Shown piece after piece: positions 6,143-10,140 of a stretch of DNA of 10,140 nucleotides; position 1 is the stretch's first letter, and each line of letters starts with the position of its first letter. The stretch covers positions 190,551 through 200,690 of the forward strand of contig KQ481975.1 of NCBI GenBank assembly GCA_001430745.1, in the 5' to 3' direction. The stretch is from Auxenochlorella pyrenoidosa (Eukaryota; Chlorophyta; Trebouxiophyceae; Chlorellales; Chlorellaceae). The notes below the pieces were generated by a model, which ran no database searches, was not told where the DNA came from, and saw nothing but the letters and a program-made list of their open reading frames with translations. Position numbers and translations under genes: made by a program.

Positions 6143-8806
6143 ATGGGCTCGCCGGGCACCTTTGTCGTGGCTCGCTGGCTGGCCGCTCACCCGCCCAGCA
6201 GCTGTGGGGCCGTGCATGTGTCGCAGCCGCAGCTGATGAGCGTGTGGACCAAGGCAGCAGCGGCGGCGGCCACGGGCGTGGCGAGCGGCGGTGGCAGCGA
6301 GAGCAAGTACAGCTATGGGGATGCAACGGGTGCGCTCTGCCTGTGGTCCATAGTAAGTGCCCGGCAAGGCGCGTGCCACGATTGGTGCTCGCCAACACCT
6401 GGCGTGCGTGCACGTGCCATGATGCCAAGCCCCCGCCCTCCCCATCGCCGCTCGCACCGCAGGCCTGCTCCCCTTCTCGCCGCCGCCCCTGCCTGCCAGC
6501 CTGGACTCTGTCGACTATGTCCCAAAGGACGAGGGGGAGGATGTTGGGGTGGATGCCGTGGTGCGGGCGGCGGCTGCGGCGCTGGGGCCTGGAGCCAGGC
6601 TCAGCGACGCTTGCGAGGTGCTCACCTACAGGAACAACTTGAACAAGTGATCGGGGCAGCGCGGGGCAGGCAGCGGGCGGGCAGAGGCCCTGGCGTAGAG
6701 CGGCCGGCGTGTGCCGGCACGTACATTGCTGGCTGGGTGCACGACAACATGCCTTGCCCGCTGCCAGCTGCCGCCCTCTGCTGCGCCTGCCATGGGCGGT
6801 TGCCAATGGCTTGGCCCCCCGGCGTGGCGGCACAACCAGGCCTGCTGTCCCACCGCTCCCTCCTGACGATCGCTCCCAACCACTTACACTGCCGCGCAGG
6901 CTGCTGGGCACTGCGTTCGACCCGCGCTCCACTTGGGCCATTGATGCCTGCCTGCTGCCCCGCGCTGCCCGGCCCGGGGCGGCCGGCGACAGCGGCAGCA
7001 CCGGCGGCAGCGCCAGCAGCAGCACTGGCGGCAGTGGCAGCAGCACCGCCGGCGGCAGCGGCGCGCACGAGGGTGTTCTTTTCCTGGACATTGTGAAGGC
7101 TGGGCAGGAGGGGTGGCGGGGCGACCCGGCAGACATGGAGCGCTTCACCCGCTGGGGCTATGCGTGAGAGGGTGCCCGCTGGTTGGGCCACGTTGGCTGG
7201 CAGCTAGTGCGCCGGAGGCAGCGGCAGTTAAGCGGCTGGGCGTGCCCCTTTGTCTCGTGCACCTTGCCCCTTGCCAGCTCAACGCACCCTCACCCGCGGC
7301 CCCCCCGACGCGTGCTCCCTGCCTGCCGCCAGCCACAACTCGCCGCCCCTCCCTCCCAAATCCCCCCGGCCCCTAGCCGCTGCTCCGCCACTCTGAAACA
7401 CACCACTTGCGCCTGCACTGCTCGCGCCTGCATTGATTGCGGTACTGCCACCTTCCTCTGCCTGCACTGCTCGCGCCTGCATTGATTGCAGTGCTGTCAA
7501 CCCTGGTTTGTCACTTGCAGGTTTGAGGCGCTGTGCACGGGCCAGGCAGTGGCAGACCCCTCGTCCGAGTTTGGGGTGCTGCTGCGCACCCGGCTGGCCG
7601 CCCACCGCGTGCTGCTGGGCGCCGAGGTGGACTGCTACGACCCGCAGCAGGCACAGCAGGCGCAGCAGGCGGGGCAGGCGCAGCAGACAGGGCAGGCGCA
7701 GCAGGCGGGGCAGGATGCGCAACATGCGGGGCAGGCCGGGGCTCCGCCGTCGCAGCCGGCGGAGCGCGCCGCCCCATCCCCGGTGCTGGCCTCCTTCCTG
7801 GAGCTGAAGACGTACCGGCAGCCCTCCCACCCACGCCAGCAGCGCACCATCTACCAGCACAAACACCCTAAATGGTGGCTGCAGGTGCGGGGTGGTGGGG
7901 TGGGGTGGGGGGTGGGGTGGGGACGGGAAGCACCTTGAGTGGTGGCTGCAGCGGCGAAGAAAGGAGGGGGCGCAGGGCAGGGCCAGGAAGCACCTTCAGT
8001 GGTGGCTGCAGGTGCAGGGGGGGCGCCTGCGGCAGGGGCGGGCTGTGGGCAGTCGCAGGCGCTTGCTTGCGCCCCACACGGGCTCTCGCCGCCACCGCTT
8101 GAGCTGACCTGCCGCCTGCACGCCTGTTTGGCGCCTGCAGAGCTTCCTGGCGGGGGTGCCGACGCTGATGCTGGGGGCACGGGACGATCAGGTGGGGAGG
8201 AAAGGGTGGGGGCGTAGAGCGTAGGGTTGAGCTTGCTGTGTTGTTGTGCCTGGCCGTGGGGGGGGGGGGGGGGCACTTGGCGCAGCCGCCGTGCGCTCCC
8301 GCCATGCATCCATTCCCGTCTGCCAGCCATGGCGGTGTGTCCTTGGCGTGCCACTGCGCAGCACCAGTGCTGCCCTCCCCACATTTCGATTGGGAACAAC
8401 AGACGCCCCGCCTCAAGCGCTTGACGCCAGGGCGCATGCCGGCCCGCCGCCCGCCTTGCGCACCCTACCCTGCCCCTGCCCGCATCCCCCGCAGGGGTTC
8501 ATCCAACGCATCGACCCCGTGGCGACGGCAGAGCTGCCCCGCATCTCTGCCAGGCACGGCGTCGGCTTCAACCCAAACCAGGCCCTGCTGTTTGGCTCCG
8601 AGGCGCTGGCCTGGATGCGCCGAGAGGCGGCGGCGCGCCCGGGGCAGCACCTGCGGTTCTCCTATGCTGGCGGCGACGCAGGCGGCGCTGGCAGCAGCAG
8701 CGGCGGCGGCGGCGGCAGCGGCGCGATCACCTGCGCCGTGCTGGCAGAGGGGCAGCTGCCGCAGCGGCTGCAGCAGTGCCTGACGGCGTGCGGGCTGGCT
8801 GCATGA
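6143..8806 (+). CDS. DXO: DXO/Rai1-family decapping (deNADding) exonuclease
   Basis: DXO/Rai1 enzymes remove faulty or non-canonical 5' caps, including NAD, and degrade the RNA 5' to 3'. Exons 6143-6356, 6463-6646, 6900-7163, 7521-7884, 8141-8191 and 8495-8806 join in frame to 462 residues (human DXO has 396). Motifs: YGDATGALCLW near residue 65 (human YHGDARALRYY), TYRNNLNK with R128, GYAFE with E223, ExD at 256-258 (AEVDC), ELK at 315-317 and KWWLQ at 338-342, followed by SFLAGVPTLMLG. These are the metal-binding and catalytic residues, so the enzyme should be active. Insertions relative to human are low-complexity: a Ser/Gly tract in exon 3, Gln/Ala/Gly repeats between ExD and ELK, and a Gly run in exon 6. 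ATG 6143 has a fair context (GAGATGG). The exon 1/2 join is the least certain: it requires the GTGCCC donor four bases past GTAAGT. There is no sign of the N-terminal extension of plant DXO1. Confidence 0.9.
7411..7489 (+). repeat. 30-base direct repeat, two copies, in DXO intron 3
   Basis: Two identical 30-base copies lie at 7411-7440 and 7460-7489, beginning GCCTGCACTG and ending CATTGATTGC, offset by 49 bases. They lie just upstream of the 3' splice site at 7520 in the 357-base intron 7164-7520. Each copy ends in a TTGAT that could serve as a branch point, so the duplication may have doubled it. Two copies and a nonuniform context make a local duplication likelier than any array. Confidence 0.9.
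7645..7740 (+). repeat. 18-base coding repeat (Gln/Ala/Gly) inside DXO
   Basis: An imperfect tandem repeat of 18 bases (units like CAGGCGGGGCAGGCGCAG) encodes six-residue units of the QAGQAQ type, about five copies, decaying to AQHAGQAG at the 3' end. It stays in frame because the unit is a multiple of three. It sits in the loop between the ExD and ELK catalytic motifs, where human DXO has a short Pro/Gln-containing loop. Confidence 0.85.
7860..8018 (+). repeat. Triplicated DXO exon-4 end: one exonic and two intronic copies
   Basis: The end of exon 4 (CAAACACCCTAAATGGTGGC, then TGCAG|GTGCGG) is echoed twice in the following intron: GAAGCACCTTGAGTGGTGGC with TGCAGCGG, and GAAGCACCTTCAGTGGTGGC with TGCAGGTGCAG. 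The intronic copies are exactly 60 bases apart (GGTGGCTGCA at 7941 and 8001); the exonic copy is 67 bases before the first. Translated, the copies read KHPKWWLQ, KHLEWWLQ and KHLQWWLQ. The third copy keeps a donor-like CAG|GTGCAG at 8011/8012. Confidence 0.85.
7885..7926 (+). other. G-rich tract at the 5' splice site of DXO intron 4 (possible G-quadruplex)
   Basis: Immediately after the CAG|GTGCGG donor come repeated runs of two to six G separated by single T bases (GGGGTGGTGGGGTGGGGTGG and onward). In the transcript this is a strong G-quadruplex candidate at the 5' splice site. It is also the segment separating the exonic and first intronic copies of the repeat. Confidence 0.55.
8258..8273 (+). 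repeat. Homopolymer run of 16 G in DXO intron 5
   Basis: An uninterrupted run of G lies within the intron 8192-8494. Such runs are unstable in copy number and error-prone in sequencing and assembly, so the exact length should not be trusted. It does not affect the coding frame. The rest of this 303-base intron shows nothing further. Confidence 0.9.
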
Positions 8807-8926
8807 GCACGCCCATGTTGCATGCCTGCCCAACAACATAATTTTAGCAATGCGGCATGTGCAACATGTGAACCAGCGGGGCATGGTGCCGATGTGACAG
8901 GTGCCCTGCCGTCCCGTCAGCAGGGC
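8807..8926. terminator. Short convergent 3' region between DXO and the membrane-protein gene
   Basis: Only 120 bases separate the two convergent stop codons (TGA 8804-8806 plus; TGA 8929-8927 minus), so the 3' UTRs must overlap or be very short. An AT-rich patch (AACAACATAATTTTAGC, 8833-8849) may belong to the DXO cleavage region. No TGTAA motif is seen on either strand here. Confidence 0.4.
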
Positions 8927-10140
8927 TCAGGCCTTTGCCCACACTCGCTGCTCAGGCGGCACCACAAAGAGCGCGGTCCAGTCCCAGGCCAGCGCCAGCG
9001 CCACGCAGCACAGCGCGCCCAGCGCCAGCCCGCTGAGCTCGCTGCAGCAGGCCCACAGCGCGCCCAGCACCGCCGCGTGCAGCCCGCGCTCCGGCTGCAG
9101 CCCCGCCGCTGCCCTCTCCTGCTGGTGTTGGTGCATGCGCTGCGCCGCTGCCGCCAGCTCCAGACTCACTGGAAGCAGGAAGCCAAGGGAAACCTGCACA
9201 CAGGCAGATTCTGCGGCAGGCATGGGGAATGCCCTGGAGGGCGGCAGCTCTGCAAGGCTGCCAGGAGCGGCCCTGACAGCACAACGGGCTTTGGTGCCCG
9301 CCCACTGCCCCCCGCTGCTGGTATCACCACCCATACCGCTCCCTGCCAGCCGGCCGCCCCTTGCCTGAAAAAAGACGATGACAGCTGCGCACTCAGAGGC
9401 GGCGCCCGGTGCGACAAAGGGGCTGAGCGGCAGCGGTAGCACATGGGCCAGGGTGGAGAGCCAGGCGTGCACCCGGTGGGTGGCGCGCTGCGCTGCTGGG
9501 CGCCCCAGCAGGCCGCCCCGGCACACCGGCTGCACCCAGGGCTGTATGGTCCGAACAACCAGCGCTTGCACGGGGATGCTCAGCCTGCGCCCACGGGCGG
9601 GTATGGGGTGTGTTTAGAGGTGTGCACATGGGTGGGCATGCCACGTGATCAGAGGTGTGCGCACGGGAGCGCTACTGGGCCGCCGGGAAGCCGCCGGCCT
9701 TGCGTTCCTGGGTGCTAGCATGGGTCAGCCGGCACCACAGGCAGGTGCAGCCGAGGCGAGCAGCGTTTCAAGCGCGCAAGGCAGGCAGGTGGGGCCGCTC
9801 GCGCGGGCGCTCTGCGAACGGCGGGGCAGCAAGGCCCTTCCGGGAACAAGCAACGTGGCGTGCACGGCAGTGGTGTGCGCCGCTCACCCGGGGCGCAGCG
9901 GCCAGGCGATGGAGAAGAGCAGCAGGTGGACGGCGCCGCTGGCAAACAGCAGCAGCGCTGCGTGCGTCGCCGCCCAGGGCTCCCTGCCCTGCTCCTCCTG
10001 GCCCGGCCCAGGCGCGGCCTGCAGCAGGCGCAGCATGTATTCTCCGCCCACCCCGAGGCCCAGGCTCAGCAGGCGCAGCAGGCCGACGGGCAGCTCGCGC
10101 CAGCGCACGTAGGCGTCCGCCCCTGCCGCCGCGCCCGCTG
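8927..10140 (-). CDS. Unknown multi-pass membrane protein (3' part; runs off right edge)
   Basis: Minus-strand exons 10140-9888, 9584-9365 and 9193-8927 give 245 residues up to the TGA at 8929-8927. The first join has a good GG|GTGAGC donor whose two leftover bases pair with the single base after the GCGCAG acceptor. The second uses a CAG|GCAAGG donor, the consensus of GC-AG introns. Numbering from the window edge, hydrophobic stretches lie at about 15-38, 58-80, 121-156, 158-173 and 203-240, suggesting four to six membrane spans. The loop between spans 1 and 2 is polar (GPGQEEQGREP), and another follows RMHQHQQERAAAG. The intron 9364-9194 is 171 bases and open in frame, so retention would add 57 residues (rich in Gly, Ala and Ser). 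No family motif is recognised, and the N-terminus, which may carry the diagnostic domain, is missing. The gene could be an alga-specific family. Confidence 0.7.
9585..9887 (-). other. Intron of the membrane-protein gene (303 bases)
   Basis: Bounded on the minus strand by GTGAGC at the 5' end and GTGGGCGCAG at the 3' end. Its frames show no family similarity, and no repeat or RNA gene was seen inside. Confidence 0.65.

Noticed and set aside
5765..6457. Minus-strand open frame upstream of DXO
   Set aside because: No recognisable domain, atypical codon use, and it overlaps DXO exon 1.
5887..6642. Plus frame 1 as an alternative first exon of DXO, using the strong GTAAGT donor in the correct phase
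   Set aside because: It fits the splice phase but shows no DXO-like residues, whereas frame 2 carries YGDATGALCLW, aligning with human YHGDARALRYY. Kept only as a caveat.
6066..7148. Long minus-strand open frame (360 codons) opposite DXO exons 1-3
   Set aside because: Low-complexity with no family signal. The plus strand carries clear DXO motifs with matching splice phases over the same bases.
7411..7489. CRISPR-like repeat-spacer appearance
   Set aside because: Only two copies and one spacer, inside a eukaryotic intron; simple duplication explains it.

Overview
The window looks like nuclear DNA of a green alga. It is very GC-rich, its genes are cut into short exons by GT-AG introns of roughly 170 to 470 bases, and introns and low-complexity coding tracts are full of simple repeats. 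One protein is closest to the plant plastid CobW-like group. A 77-base AT-rich scrap inside an intron reads as mitochondrial ATP6. Chlamydomonas mitochondria lack atp6, so a lineage that kept the gene in its mtDNA fits better, for example Trebouxiophyceae (Chlorella-like algae). This placement is an inference.

Layout. Bases 1-1779 (minus): the 5' five exons of a plastid-targeted COG0523/CobW GTPase resembling Arabidopsis pTAC17, running off the left edge. Bases 1780-2042: a compact divergent intergenic region. Bases 2043-4371 (plus): a three-exon coiled-coil, low-complexity protein that I cannot name. Its last codons overlap a splice donor, so it ends either in a CaaX-like CAMM tail or, by splicing to 4841-5030, in a 62-residue extension. 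Bases 5031-6142: no convincing gene. Bases 6143-8806 (plus): a six-exon DXO/Rai1 mRNA cap-surveillance enzyme with the catalytic motifs in place. Bases 8927-10140 (minus): the 3' part of an unknown multi-pass membrane protein, convergent with DXO and running off the right edge.

The genes share no obvious pathway, as is normal for an algal chromosome. The noteworthy structures are in introns and at splice sites: an atp6 fragment next to a 3' splice site; a DXO intron holding two extra copies of the exon end that encodes the KWWLQ motif; a possible splice switch between a CaaX tail and an extended tail; a tandem GTAAGT/GTGCCC donor in DXO; and an in-frame GC-AG intron in the membrane gene. All exon joins were worked out by eye from reading frame, phase and family similarity, with no transcript evidence.
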